Part shown: in pieces, positions 29,501 through 40,676 of the stretch | How the letters are laid out: each line of letters opens with the position of its first letter | Numbering within the stretch: the first letter of the stretch is position 1 | NCBI GenBank assembly: GCA_013339895.1 | Contig: JABACO010000012.1 | Coordinates: 126,129 to 190,128 of the forward strand | Direction: 5' to 3' | From: Ephydatia muelleri | Taxonomy: Eukaryota > Porifera > Demospongiae > Spongillida > Spongillidae | DNA: 64,000 bases | Position numbers and translations under genes: made by a program | Notes under the pieces: generated by a model | Database searches by the model: none | What the model saw: only the letters and a program-made list of their open reading frames with translations | What the model was told of the DNA's origin: nothing

Positions 29501-30923
29501 TCTTCCAAGGATCTAAGGCATCCATCCTTGACAAGATGCATGGAATCCTATTGGAGGTGGCGAAAACCCTTCTTGCAAGACCTTGAACTCGGCAAATGTA
29601 AGAGAAGATGTTGTAGTTGTCAATCTCCACCAATGGCTTTAGCTCATCCATTGCTGCTCTTCTTGATCGTTCATCTCTCAGCATCACCAGTTCGAGAACT
29701 GACACTTTGGCTAGGTAGATGAGCATCGCACATGTTCGACTTACCCCATCCAGGCTCATCAAGGAACCATCACGTAGGTGACAACGGAGCTGTATGAAAA
29801 GTGGGATAGTAGCCATTGATTCTGAATTGGTGGGGGTGTACTCCTGCAATAGTGCACCAATAAGTCCATATAAGCTACACTTTGTGCAGCTTTGGAACAA
29901 CCTCTCTAGGCACACAACTGTTTGTTGATCCATCGACTCTGGATGATGCTGGTTGTAATTATGAGCAAAGAACACCACACTTGTAAGCAACCTGCCATAT
30001 TCCTTCCTGCTAGGATCGGACTCGAGGGTGGTGAGTGGAGACACAACCCTGTCTGGGCCTCTGGAGCCCTTGAGTCTCACATTGACATTCACCCTTAACT
30101 GGAATCCAAACGAAGAAACTGATTCCAGGGAGTTGCAAATGAGGTTGAATACTTGAGTGGCCATGCAGTACAAGTCCTCCCCCTCTACTGGAACATGAAA
30201 CAGCGAAGAAATTGTTTCGGTGTTATTGGCTGCTGTAGGTGTAGGATGCCACCAACCCATAATGACGTAAAAGAGATTGGCCTCTCTGATATTGTCTCTG
30301 ATATTGTCTGAGACGGGGACTGTGGCTTTTGCAGAAGCTAGCTCCATAGTTTTCTGGACAATGGAAGCCATACTGGGAATCGGTGGGGCTGCTGGGTGAT
30401 GTGTGCTCTCTGCAGTCTGCACTCCGAAATATGTTATGCAAGATGCAATTGCAGAACTTAGTGTCTGCACCTTGCATCTGACTATGGCTTCATTTCCAAT
30501 TTGATGTTTCTTTTTTGCATGCTCCCTTGCATGCCTTTCGCTTGCCCAATAGTGATTGCACTCTGTGCATCGGTAGCCATCTTGAATTGGCAGAAAGTTC
30601 AAAGCAGGCAATGGCTGCTGACTGCCACTTGCATATGGACTTTCTTGTGCAAAACATTTCTCCAAGATAACTTTTCGGTCTACTGCTTTGATGGTGATGT
30701 TGTGCTTGCTCTTGGCATGCACTGCAAAGCTTCGACCTAGTACACACTTACAGACGCAACACATGAGGAGTCTTGAATCCTCTCTGTACATGAGATTGTG
30801 CTTTTGGAGTGGCAACTCATCCACTTCAGGATAGCATGTTGATTGAAGTGAAGTGGTGTATTCACGCGCGGTGCTGCCTCTCCTCAGCAATAAATGATCA
30901 GCTGCAGTGCCAGCTGATGCCAT
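26520..30923 (-). CDS. Tyrosine recombinase-like plus RecQ-type helicase fusion protein
   Basis: Single-exon ORF of 1467 codons from the first ATG (30923; the open frame extends ten codons further without ATG). N-terminus: two C2H2 fingers (C55,C58,H69,H74; C119,C122,H135,H140). Residues ~590-800 hold a tyrosine-recombinase-like set: SGMPARATE (R600), EYSKTR (K634), EYRHVAKYM (R722,H723), FGHSAITSNLWYA (H772,Y781), then LTWHQFLRGE. The RecQ helicase follows an acidic linker: PTGGGKS (935-941), DEAH (1024-1027), TATAP, ATSAFGLGID (1175-1184), QQTGRSGRDG (1205-1214). The tail has a CCHC knuckle (C1371,C1374,H1379,C1384) and a CxxC...H...C module. The layout resembles fungal telomere-linked RecQ helicase proteins. 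Likely the engine of a mobile element. The lack of introns and the nearby relics support this. Confidence 0.82.
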   Translation of the reverse strand: MASAGTAADHLLLRRGSTAREYTTSLQSTCYPEVDELPLQKHNLMYREDSRLLMCCVCKCVLGRSFAVHAKSKHNITIKAVDRKVILEKCFAQESPYASGSQQPLPALNFLPIQDGYRCTECNHYWASERHAREHAKKKHQIGNEAIVRCKVQTLSSAIASCITYFGVQTAESTHHPAAPPIPSMASIVQKTMELASAKATVPVSDNIRDNIREANLFYVIMGWWHPTPTAANNTETISSLFHVPVEGEDLYCMATQVFNLICNSLESVSSFGFQLRVNVNVRLKGSRGPDRVVSPLTTLESDPSRKEYGRLLTSVVFFAHNYNQHHPESMDQQTVVCLERLFQSCTKCSLYGLIGALLQEYTPTNSESMATIPLFIQLRCHLRDGSLMSLDGVSRTCAMLIYLAKVSVLELVMLRDERSRRAAMDELKPLVEIDNYNIFSYICRVQGLARRVFATSNRIPCILSRMDALDPWKIVVGGVTLSAQHLRSAYREALSRCHVIMERLLMGVEPVSSSTVFDSLSGSCTVMSDRDPALDRARRYSLLKHVLETPELRARFVTGINSDIVQYASGEAQLYLDLFDEYMDNMLLVVHLVSGMPARATEMETYRLVGTTSSRRSVYYVDGMVFLMSEYSKTRSLMQANRTIARFLSREATSVLLNDLSIIRPFACSLATFLGRNLDGCYSTHLFVSRGAKVDAPLLRNTFSRLFHRHTEVSITFQEYRHVAKYMANELNIIFNQYDEGDDEDDRGEDDEEAGTLISNWEAAQTEQFGHSAITSNLWYAMSCGEMSTMRRHLLDNHRRVFLTWHQFLRGEVPITRKRTAETSGSLPDKVVKVANDGSDGNPAIRHPVTSSNHDAEQGTLNVQCTVENASTCVVASNRCATQHSFVTVEQSRLSVQYLQEFLKNTHASFKSAMQQAAVDNVLFTNSDLIAIMPTGGGKSLLFFLYAVKNPHKSSILIVPTIALKKDMKRRAHEHGVTCTDNLETAKDESLVVITPEGAESSRLRTFIVHLHASNRLGSVFIDEAHIFSTECDFRPCVRRLPEMAFLPNLRFVLLTATAPQWILDDIQNNLLGPNRKALVIRESTNRLNIKYEINSCCNRLESVVTLLMRLLQGYNDQDRCIVYVPALDLCGIVKTALEKVGIPCAVYSGQEEHSDNEANLKTWSDGHTKVMIATSAFGLGIDYASVRTVLCYGLPYSMEEFVQQTGRSGRDGKPSFAYLYFDRKREEHKLDNITGQNSRSAFQNVLRFSTTPDVCIRRMLSRYFDQAEIECNYVRCETCSTCSAHSLMRNVQTDAPVAAQDDHDYFGGMEEEIFVDCNFGQDVVNSHKHLAQELWFLLTKFSKNCIVCYVAKGISVCHPKACNTMYNLCYRCLSDGHKSSQCPHPPRRIHGACALCFLPATLGGTIFHPNGLAKDCAYKDILKFFGAAVLRFGKVKDAEWLYSYDINGILNIWTFFVKYCASNTR

Positions 30924-32069
30924 TGTTGCAGTTGAGGTCACTGCATGTGTCAAATTATGTTCATGTAAAACAGATGCCTCTGTACAAGGCTACCCTAACC
31001 CAATGTGTCAAAGTGCAAGCCAAAAATCTTAACAGTGCTCAAAACAACAGATGCACTTTAGCAAAACCTCTGAATTCAAATCTTACTTCCACCCTATTGT
31101 AACATTCCTGCAGTTAATTTAGTACAGCAAATACCATTTGCACTAAACTAACTTGCTTGTGCACATGTATCATATCATACAAGTTATCTAAATGCCTTAT
31201 TACACGTGTTGTGTTTGTAGGTTGCATTTATGGAAAACACTTGCATGCTATTTGCAGCTGTTATTATCCTAAAGTAGCCGGCGCGGCATGCATGTTACAT
31301 ATGTTTGTCCTTGTCGTGGACTAAAGTTTACTTCCGCTATGTCATTTACATGTCGACTGACCGCGATTGAATGGTTTTAAAATAGGTACGGTCATGCACT
31401 TCACACAATGGGGGGCTGCCGATGCTGCTATGTGTACATGAATGTTGGTAATTATGTTTATATTTAACTTGTATCACTACGTCATATATGTGTACGGCAG
31501 AGCAAAACATTTATATTGTCGGTAGGCAAGTATGGTATTCCCATGGGCGGCAGAGTCCACACAATAGTGCCAAAAATACATTGTTAAAGGAAACTTGTTA
31601 GCTATAAAAGAAACTAACGCTTTTAGGATTATGTAAAGAATATTATTGGTTCTAATGTAAAAGTACGATATCTTCGTGGCTCGAAGGCAAGCACAACTTG
31701 TACCATTTTTGCCAAAAACCAATCATGCGTCACTATAGTGCATGCAGTAACGGTGGAGCGCAAATTACTTAGTTTTCCGTACCCAGCGCTAAACCGAACG
31801 ATCCGGTACATTAAAATGGTACACATGCACGGTCACCGTATACTCCGAGCCTAAAAGACACTATGCAACGAATGAATGGGGGTCCTAACAGCTGTAACTA
31901 CGCTATTTGTATGCCTGGTAAATTTAGATTGGTTTTTATAATTCCCTCATCTGCGTTATTTTTTATTACTTTGGTTGCATCTAACCCTAACACATTACTA
32001 GCTCGGCTTAACCGCTATCTTACATTATTACCATTGTCTCGTGTAATAGAGGCCAGTATACATAGGGTC
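30924..32069. other. Upstream region of the helicase ORF
   Basis: AT-rich, no gene recognised. It likely contains the helicase promoter. Short telomere-like words occur (CTACCCTAACCC at 30991, CTAACCCTAACAC at 31981), too short to call a tract. Confidence 0.4.
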
Positions 32070-32875
32070 AACTATCGATAAGGTTTTGAGCTTATCGATA
32101 ATTATGAGTAAGTAAGCACCTCTTGTCGATTATTTACTTAAAATTTCTCAACGTTATCGATTAAAAGATTACCGATAAGCTTCCTTACTGAACAGTAATG
32201 GTTACCGCTAAGAAAATGGGCGTGTCTAAAGACTATTGATCTTGTGTAACATGCACTATATTTTCCAACCTAATTTTCGCAGTATTCATTACAAATGCAC
32301 TGTCAAATCAGATAATACAAGTTAGTAACATCACACGGAATAAAACCACGCATGCATTCATGAATATTACAAATTGTACTTAATCCATCAAATAGATTCA
32401 AGAGTAGAATCTTTCATGTTCTTGCGAAGATCACTAAACGTGGGTCCAACGCCACTAAAAACTCATCCTTAGCCTTTTTTGAAGGACCTTTGCCCTTGCT
32501 CGCTGTATTTCTTTTCAATAATTTTATTGTATACTGTATATAAATTGTAATTTAGCTCTATCGAGTAAAAAAAGATAATGGTTAGCGTCATTTGTAATTG
32601 TATACACACAAAGCAATTCATAGATTTGCAAATAATGGACAAATGACACTTGAAGTACGAATTAATTTATAATATTTGTTTAACTTTATAGCAACTGTTA
32701 TGAAAATGGAATGGCACCGGCAATCGATAAGAAAGCTGACCGTAACCGATTATATTCAGTAAGAAATAATCTCTTACTGAACGGTAATGAATAAGAAACG
32801 TATCTTACCGGTAGCTTAACGGTATCGGATAACCGGTAAGCGATAAGCACAAAGGTTATCGATAAGTATACATAC
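32070..32875. mobile_element. ~800-bp MITE-like element with TATCGATAA termini
   Basis: The left end is TATCGATAAGGTTTTGAGCT and continues TATCGATAA. The right end, reverse-complemented, reads TATCGATAACCTTTGTGCTT and continues ATCG. Subterminal regions on both sides are rich in variants of TTACCGATAAGC and CTTACTGAACRGTAATG. It is non-coding. It sits between the zinc-finger ORF and the helicase ORF. Confidence 0.68.
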
Positions 32876-32876
32876 G

Positions 32877-33176
32877 TTATTCATGCGTACATTGTTCGAC
32901 GTCCGTTTCCTCCGAGGATGCGGGTGGTGGTGGTGGCGTCTGTGAGCTTGTTCCAAAGTAGCAAGCGGAGTGCGTCGTGAATTTTCTGGCGTTTTTCGTG
33001 TAGCCACCGCAATGCACGCAAGTGAACGAGCCGCCTACACGTTGTACTGTGACACTTGCGTCACCCTTAGTCAAAATGCACGCTGGGACGTGGATCGCCG
33101 ACTGATGGTATCTGAGGGCTTCTCCGGAACTGGCTTCAAACAAACACTCGGAACATGGGTACTTTGGCGAGCTCAT
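32877..33176 (-). CDS. Small two-zinc-finger protein, possible partner of the helicase
   Basis: A 99-codon ORF with ATG at 33176 and two C2H2-type motifs: PCSECLFEASSGEALRYHQS with IH following, then SFTCVHCGGYTKNARKFTTH. It ends in a Pro/acidic tail. A degraded relative (VTLKRVNGLFKCICGSTTNS against VTVQRVGGSFTCVHCGGYTK here) lies immediately upstream of the helicase N-terminal relic at 44.4-44.9 kb. This suggests the finger unit belongs to the same element, as a first exon or a separate ORF. The gap to the helicase here is enlarged by the 800-bp MITE. DNA binding is inferred from the fingers only. Confidence 0.5.
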   Translation of the reverse strand: MSSPKYPCSECLFEASSGEALRYHQSAIHVPACILTKGDASVTVQRVGGSFTCVHCGGYTKNARKFTTHSACYFGTSSQTPPPPPASSEETDVEQCTHE

Positions 33177-34287
33177 TTATACGTTGCGACAGAGAACAAG
33201 TCTAGCGTTTGAAATTCAAAATGATTAGCATGCGGCTAGATTATTACAACGCCTCGGCTCCAAGCGCGCTATTCTCATTAAGGCAATCAAGATTCAGTTA
33301 ACGTGCACGCCCATCTCTTTGGGTCGCCTAGCGAGTAGGGCCAACCCGTCACTTCCTTTATTAATATTACAATTGCAAAACGAATGCACGAGATAGAATC
33401 GCTATATTGCTAGTGATGTCTTAGTATACTGGTGCCTTCAATCTCGCTCTCCTCGTGACGGTTATATAAGAAGGAAGTAGTGACCTCTTGTTCAACCCTT
33501 CCAGTCTCTGCTTCACTGAGCAAGGTATGCGCCTGACATGCAGACCTGTTCTTGAATATCTTCTCCCTTGAGCTAATGTAAGAAGGGAAGACATTCATCA
33601 TACTGTGATCTTTTTACAAACATCCAACACACGTGCAGACACAATGCAGAAAAAGTTGTACTCAAAAACTCCGTATACAACAACCTACACAGGCTAACCC
33701 TAACCCATTTTTATTCGATTGTCATCATCCAAATATGATAAAAAGAGAGACATTATGGTACAGAACAGTGATGACTATGCTGTAAGAGGGGTGTAAAAGA
33801 TTGTCAGAACTACACTCAAGCCTAATTAAATTTTATTGCACTAATTGAAAGTCTGTAAAATTAGAAGCCCAACTCTAACACACTAGCAGAGTATGAAGTG
33901 GACCTAGAAAAAGCAATCCGTATGGATCGTAAGGTTTCAAGTGAAGTAAATGATACCCCCTCCAGCTCTCCCCCCACCAGAGCTCCCCCCACTGCCAGCA
34001 GCAGCACTGCCACTACCATTGCTGGCCCCCTGGCCTCTTCCTCCATGGTCCACTTGGGCAGGGAATGGCAGGGCCCGAGGCCGCAGTTGACGCATGAATA
34101 GGGGCTGGGGTGCCGGGGTGACAGAGGCGGCTTTGTCTACTTTGCAAAGATTATTATTTACAAATTAAGTGTGTAATGTAATTATATTCATTCAATGTAA
34201 CTTGCATTCTAATATTCTATTATTGGTCTTGATGTAGCCTGGGGACAAGGCTAAATGCTATATGACAGGGAGAAAAAAAACTCATGA
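33177..34287. other. Spacer with short telomere-like word
   Basis: No confident gene. GGCTAACCCTAACCC occurs at 33691. A plus-strand Pro/Ser-rich frame (33898-34101) has no recognisable domain. Confidence 0.4.
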
Positions 34288-34288
34288 A

Positions 34289-34578
34289 ACAAGAAATAAA
34301 AACATTCTCTAACGAGAAAGTTAGTGGGCATATAGGATTGACAATTGTGGTGTAAAAAGCACGGAAACAAGTGTGACAGAAATTTTACTGGAAAATTGAA
34401 ATAGGCCTATATTTAGCCAATTTTTTCAGGTGTGCGTGTACGTGAGTGGGCTAAATATAGGCCTATTTCAATTTTCCAGTAAAATTTCTGTCACACTTGT
34501 TTCCGTGCTTTTTACACCACCATTGTCAATGCTATATGCCCACTAACTTTATCGTTAGAGAATGTTATTATTTCTTGT
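34289..34578. repeat. Foldback palindrome (arms ~130 bp, 30-bp loop)
   Basis: The arm 34289-34418 is the near-perfect reverse complement of 34449-34578 (TGGAAAATTGAAATAGGCCT pairs with AGGCCTATTTCAATTTTCCA). The high arm identity suggests a recent origin or gene conversion. Confidence 0.93.
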
Positions 34579-34579
34579 T

Positions 34580-35390
34580 ATATTAACTACAAAAGAATAT
34601 CAGAGTATGATCTGAATTGGTTGTAAACTTGTGTGTCATAGCATTACAAACGCAACCACCCATGCAAAAATACACAATAACTGAACTCTCAACAGATATG
34701 CCACTGACCAACACATACTGCTTACACTCATTGATGTACTGTATGACTAGTGATATATACACACACACACGAAATGGTAACTACACCTCCGGCCTTTTTT
34801 ATGTTGTACTAGGATGGATGGTAGCAAACTAATCTATGAATACAGTGGCAACCGTTTGCAAGCCAAAAAATAAATGAAACTAGATAAGGTGGACATCTTA
34901 AAGTTTAGAACCTATTTATTTTCGGTATATATGCTAATATCAAGCTCACCTCCGAGGTTTTGACGTGCGTCAGCAAACGATGTCTATCCTAAAATCAGAA
35001 AATAATACGAGAATAGAAAAAGTCGTTAATAACGACTAGGTACGTACACACACGCGCACGTACACAAACTTGTGTATGTATGTACGCACAGATGCGTTTA
35101 CTTACTCGCTTGCTCGATCGGTTAGCTCGCGTCCTAATGTGCGATGTGTCCGCGCGTGTCGTTCAAGTTCCTCGAAGCAGTTTTTAAGTAGCGTGCGCGC
35201 GAAGCTCAATATTAGACAAGCGTCGTATGTGCGTGCTAGCGTACGCACGCTCGCCATCTGGTCCACTTACGTGACGAGCTGTAGCGCTAAAAGCAGCGCA
35301 CTCGCTTTAAAAACGGTCCTGAACTGTCGTTCTCCAAAATATCAATTTAATGTTTACGTGGCGCTCCAATTAGAACGCATGCATATCAGC
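34580..35390. other. Spacer, no gene recognised
   Basis: Non-coding. A GC-richer patch (35040-35300) rich in CGCGC and CGTACG words precedes the dispersed repeat R. Confidence 0.4.
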
Positions 35391-35392
35391 TA

Positions 35393-37520
35393 ATTGCAAA
35401 TTAGTATTCATAACCATTTCAAATTTTTAAATCAGCTGTTCGCACAGTTAGCTCGCTAGCCTAGATAGCTTTGTGAATCGTTGCATCGGGAACTTTTGAA
35501 TTGAAAACGGTGAGTAACAACCAACGTTTGGATACTATTAGTACGCGTTTGTGTAGCTTCTGAGGCGTTTCTATCGCTTGTACTAGTGCAACTCTACAAC
35601 TCTAGGATATTAGTGCCAGAGCGTGAAGCTAGTGAATGGTCTGCCTCGTAACCACGTTTGGTGTGCTTGGTGATTGGTCCTGGCTTGTAACTACAGCAAG
35701 GTTGTAACGTGCAATTTGAGCCTACGGGTATCCCAACTTGATGTAGTGAAGTAATTAGGCCCTTATGAGATTTAATGCTGGGGTCTGACAAACAAACAGG
35801 GTAGCCAAACACTTGTGGAATAGCTTGTAACAATCCCCGTGTATATTAGACGAATCATGTCAACAAATCATTTTACTCGTGCCCGGCCCGTACATCTATT
35901 GACTCAATTGGCAATTGAGCAGCCAAATAAATGCCACGTAACTACCCTGTAACTAAGGAACCTAATAGTGGCACTTTGAGCATATGATGCAGGTAGCATA
36001 AGTTTAACCGTGCCTTCGTAAGGTGTACAAGTGTGACCGTGACTCTAAGCTTCTCTCCTAGAAATGATAGCTTGTATGTGTGACCTTGAACGCTGGCGGG
36101 TAAGGAAGTGTGTTGTAGATGTGAACAAGGGTACCCATGGCTGTTCTAAAGGCTAAAGCTAGTGGATTCAAGTGTGAAAAAGGGTACCCATGGCTTGAAA
36201 GCTATTGGATACGCATGAAAAAAATTACTACGTGTATGGTACCGATGGCTATGAAAGATAAATATGGGAATAGCCCCCGTGGCATTGTAGGTTTATGAAA
36301 GTGTGCCCGTGCCAGTGTAAGCTTTTTTGAAGGGATTGCAAGCGTCCCGTAATAGTGTAAGTTTGTCCTTGGCATTGTAAGTATGCATAGGTTCTCGTGC
36401 AAGCACAAAAAGGTTATCCATGGCACGACAAGGGTTTAATAGGTGTGCTTAATTAAGCTTGCAGGTGATGTAAGTGTCCCATGCCTTTCCCATGCATGCA
36501 TGCGCTATGGCACAAAAAGGTTATTTGTGCCACGACAAGGCTTTAATATGTGTGTTGATGCTTGCCCACAGCGGGTAAGCCTTCTTAAGGATATGCTACG
36601 GTACAAAACTGTTATCCATGCATGGCACGACAAGGCTTTAATAAGTGAGGGCACATAAGCTTTTCTGACACCCCCATGCCTATGGTATTTTTAAAAGGCA
36701 TTTGCAAGTGCGCCCGCGACTACGTAAGCTTGCCCCCATGGCATTGTAGGCTTGTGTAAGTGGTCCGAACAGTATGTATAAGCTTGTACAAAGGCATTGT
36801 AGATGTCCCCGTGGCTATGTAAGCTTGTGATAGGTGCCCCCGTATTCTTAAAAGGCATTTGCAAGTGGGCCCGCGACTACGTAAGCTTGCCCCATGGCAT
36901 TGTAGGCTTGTGTAAGTGGTTCCCTTGCTATGTAAGAGATTACGAGAGTACGTATAAGCTTGTACACTGGCATTGTAGATGTTCCCGTGACTACATGTAT
37001 ATGTAAGTGATTTGCAACTGTGCCCGTGACTACGTAAGCTTGTGAAAGGTGCCCCGTGTCTATGTAAGTGTAGGAAACTATACGTCAGCTTTGGCTATGG
37101 CATTGTAGGCTTGGGTAAGTGTCCCCGTGGGTATGTACTTGGACCCATGACTACGTAGCTTGCCCCACGGGTTGTGTAAGCGTACCTGTGGCTATGTAAG
37201 TGAATGCGTAAGCTTGTGCTGTGACATGTAGGCTTGTGTAAGTGTCCCCATGGGTATTTATGGGTATGCATGTGAATGCCAGTGCTACCGTGCCAACGTA
37301 TAAGCTTGCATCGTGGCTACGTAGGCTTGTGTAAGCGTATACCGTGGCTATGTAAATGTATGCAAACTACGCAAGATTGTGCTATGCATTGTAGGCTTGT
37401 GTAAGTGTCCCACGGGTATGTAGGTGAGTGTAAGTGCTCCCGTGACTACGTAAGCTTGCCCCAAGGCTATGTAGGCTTGCGTAAGCGTACCCGTGGCTAT
37501 GTAAGTCATTACAAGTAGGA
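35393..37520 (+). repeat. Dispersed repeat R, copy 1, with GTAAGCTTG satellite
   Basis: Shares blocks in order with 48.0-49.5 and 52.4-54.2 kb: an AATCATTTCAAATTT-like leader, a splice-donor-like GGTGAGTAAC (35510), CCTCGTAACCACGTTTGGTG, and ACTCGTGCCCGG (35875-35886). Then comes ~1.4 kb of degenerate units on GTAAGCTTGT, GGCATTGTAGGCTTGTGTAA and GTCCCCGTGGCTATG. No coding signal. Confidence 0.8.
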
Positions 37521-38241
37521 CGTTTGTGTTAAATGCCACTAGTACGCTCGCCCGCACACACAGCAGTACCTTAACAACAGCAGTTAGAGCCCATTAGAGT
37601 TAGGCACGTCTTCCAGAAGAGTTTCAGAGTCTGGTGTTCAGACAGACGAGCTGCAGCAAAAGAATAAAGCGCTAGTGTCAAAACAGTTAAAGCGCTCGCA
37701 CATGCACACGTAACGATACCACCAGCGTTTGGAAGGATAGCTTACCTTGAGCATAGGCCTCTTTTTTTCATGGTTGCCAGGTTTCCAGTAGTAGAGTCTC
37801 CTACCATTGCCAAAGAAATACAAGCTTCTAAGTAACGTAACACCCGTACATTAAAGGTCTCTTGTAAATCTAATAGGGTCCCCCGACTTTACCTGGTCCT
37901 CGTGCACAAACAATTTTACGGAGAAATCTGGAACTGCGCGACATATCGTGCATCGGAACGATATTCACGGGTACCAAATGACATTCACGGGTACCAAATT
38001 CAATTACGAGTACCGAGAACAATTGCACGACATGTCGCGCATTCAGCTAAGAGTATTAGGGTTATAATGGACACACTTAATGTGCTTAGAAACATATTTG
38101 TATGACTATGGGGTTACATGCATGTCAGTATTGTACTTCCATGCATCTACAATGGTATTCAAGGTGATTTTGATCAACACAACATAAAACACATAACTGC
38201 ATGAATGGTGAGGCAGATAATTATCGCATGTATGTATATAT
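37521..38241. other. Spacer, nothing recognised
   Basis: Non-coding apart from a small tandem doublet (CATTCACGGGTACCAAAT, twice near 37962-37998). Confidence 0.4.
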
Positions 38242-38266
38242 GCACTTGGCGTTCAAAGAGTTAATC

Positions 38267-40302
38267 TATGCTTGTTTAACGACACTTGAAAATCATGGCA
38301 CTCTTCATTCGTAATCTCTATTTTCCTTCTACCACACACTGCTTTGTATGAACTTCTTGATGTATTTATGTAATCAATAATTGTTTAACTTCACTTCAAA
38401 ATTATGACCCTACTTCATTCAGAATCTCTTTTTTCCTTCTACCACAAAATATCCTGTAATAATTTCTTGATCTTGTTCTTTAATAAATAATTGTTTAACT
38501 AAACAAGAAAATCATGAAACCCTTATTTCAAAATCTCTCTTTCCAGTGACCACGTACTGCCCAGTTATAACTGTTTTATTCGTCCCTTTAATCCCCTATG
38601 TTAAACTGAATTTCAAAATCTTCACCCACTTCTTAATCTCATTGGACCCATTATTGTCAATGGTTTATCTGACCTAAGTAGTCTTGCTCTCAACATTGCA
38701 TTCGTTTTAACGACACTGCATTCCCAATTGCATTATACATATTTTCAACATTAGTACAGATTTGCATTTGCATGTATTCTAATATATGCTGTCGTATTCA
38801 TGCATTTACATTGATTAACATACGCATTCAGACGAACGGTGCATTCAAATTTGACGCACCCAATAATGCTGCATTTGCTGGATTCATATAGTTTTGCATT
38901 ATATGTCGTAAAAACACGCTTTTATAAATGTATATTTTGTATGATGTATTCACACGTGCATTCGTAAACATTTGCACTCGTATACACCCTATTTAAGCAG
39001 AAATTTAATAATGTCTTTGTGTATTGACAAAGGCAAGAGCTAGTTTGAATTGCTGTATTTTAATAAGAAAACAGCAACATGCATCTATCGAAAATAATTG
39101 CATCGGCGCATCTGCCAAAAATTGCCATGTACGTTCCACGTCATTTGTTCTGACTGTTTGCACGTTAATAATATTGAGAGATTTGTATTGCTCCACATTG
39201 TAATAAACAAAATATCCCGTTGAATTTTGCTATCGCCGTTAATTGCCATCTCGTGCATATCATTAAGTCCATCATATTTATAATGATATTATCGATAGTC
39301 CCTATATGCGTGTACAGCTGCGTGTATATTGAACTTGGTTACTTGCATTTACAAAGTGTAAATACAAGTATTGCAAATGGTCGATGCGGAAATACTCGTA
39401 CCTGTTATATTGGAGACGGCTGGTTTCCTACTCTTCAGTTGATAGTAGAGTACCCGACAGATGCTGCTCAAAGCAAGGCCAAAAATTCTGAAATGTATGA
39501 GCACACAAAGAATAATTCGGTCCGCATAAGAGACTGTTACAATCGTGTTTGATGCTAAATTGACAACTTGATCTTCACAGTGTGGATGGACTTGCCAATT
39601 CTCAGTCAATGTACGTGCTGTCCCATCACTGCAGAGAAATGTATTAATACAGGTTGACTTTACCATTTTCTGTCGTCAATACATTTCTTCATATACAATG
39701 TGCATTTGCTGCAGTCATATATACATGTGTATTTACACGTACAGCATTCACACGAACGGAGCATTCCAATTTGTGCATGCGTACTTAGTTATGTTCCATC
39801 TATTTTGATTTCACTGCTTGCACGTTGATTACTACAAGAGATTTGTATTTTTCCGAATAGTAACAAGAATACCGTTCAACGGTTGCAAATTATGCTATTG
39901 CCGTCAATCGCCATCTCGTGCATATCGTTAAGCCTAAATCAGCTGCATGTATAATGTAAAGTTATATGCATTTACCAAGTGTACAATGCGGAAACACTCG
40001 TACATGTTGCATGAGAGATGGCTAGTTCATATTATACTCGTCAGTTGATGGTAGTGTATCAACGAAACCGTTTAGTATATTATACGCGAAGAGTAATTCG
40101 GTCTGCATTTACACATCATCTCTCCTACACTTACAGTCGTGTGTTAATGTTAAATTCACTGATCTGCACAGTGTAGATGGACATTGCAATTCTCAGTCAA
40201 TTTTCTCGCCCCGACATGGATCCCGCGAACCTCCATCCTTCTTGAATACAGGTTGGCTTTGCCATTCAAACTCCGTGCAGCTGCATGTATGGAGCCAATT
40301 AA
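38267..40302 (+). repeat. ~2-kb dispersed repeat P, copy 2
   Basis: Direct copy of 20020-22021, 18.2 kb away, preceded by a solo end of the TTAACTCTTTG element (38242-38265). It diverges from copy 1 by scattered substitutions and small indels, so this is not a simple assembly duplicate. Confidence 0.9.
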
Positions 40303-40676
40303 GTGTCCTTAATCCTCCTTGCAATACACATGATTGAGCCAGTGAATAATAGGTTGCTCCCAATTCTGTGAGAAAGACATTATACACACTGGCATAACCA
40401 TTTAATTGGGATCTGAGATAAAATTGTAAATGTAATTCATCTCGTCAACAATAACGGTATGCAGATTCCTGCATTTGCCTCTATCATTGGTTAACACCCG
40501 ACGATGTGTATGCAGCACAGATCAATAAACAGTTCTTAAATATAGGGCCCCCAACAGAAATTAATGACTCTCAAAGAAACATAGTGAGACCGTGCACAGC
40601 AGGATCGATCCTGCATGCCCCATCACTAAATTACACTAGGTCTTTAAAAAACTCGGGAAACTCATATATGATCAGC
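40303..40676. other. Spacer between repeats P and Q
   Basis: No gene. It contains text repeated diverged at about 43065-43290 (GAGCCAGTGAATAATAGGTT and GAGCCAGTCAATAATAGGTT), marking another partial duplication. Confidence 0.5.

Noticed and set aside
26891-30740. Plus-strand and other-frame ORFs of 60-215 codons within 26.5-30.9 kb (e.g. 27898-28545)
   Set aside because: Antisense shadows of the large helicase ORF. Only the minus-strand frame carries motifs.
30953-30953. Helicase start at the beginning of the open frame (30953)
   Set aside because: The codon there is TTG, not ATG. The first ATG is at 30923.
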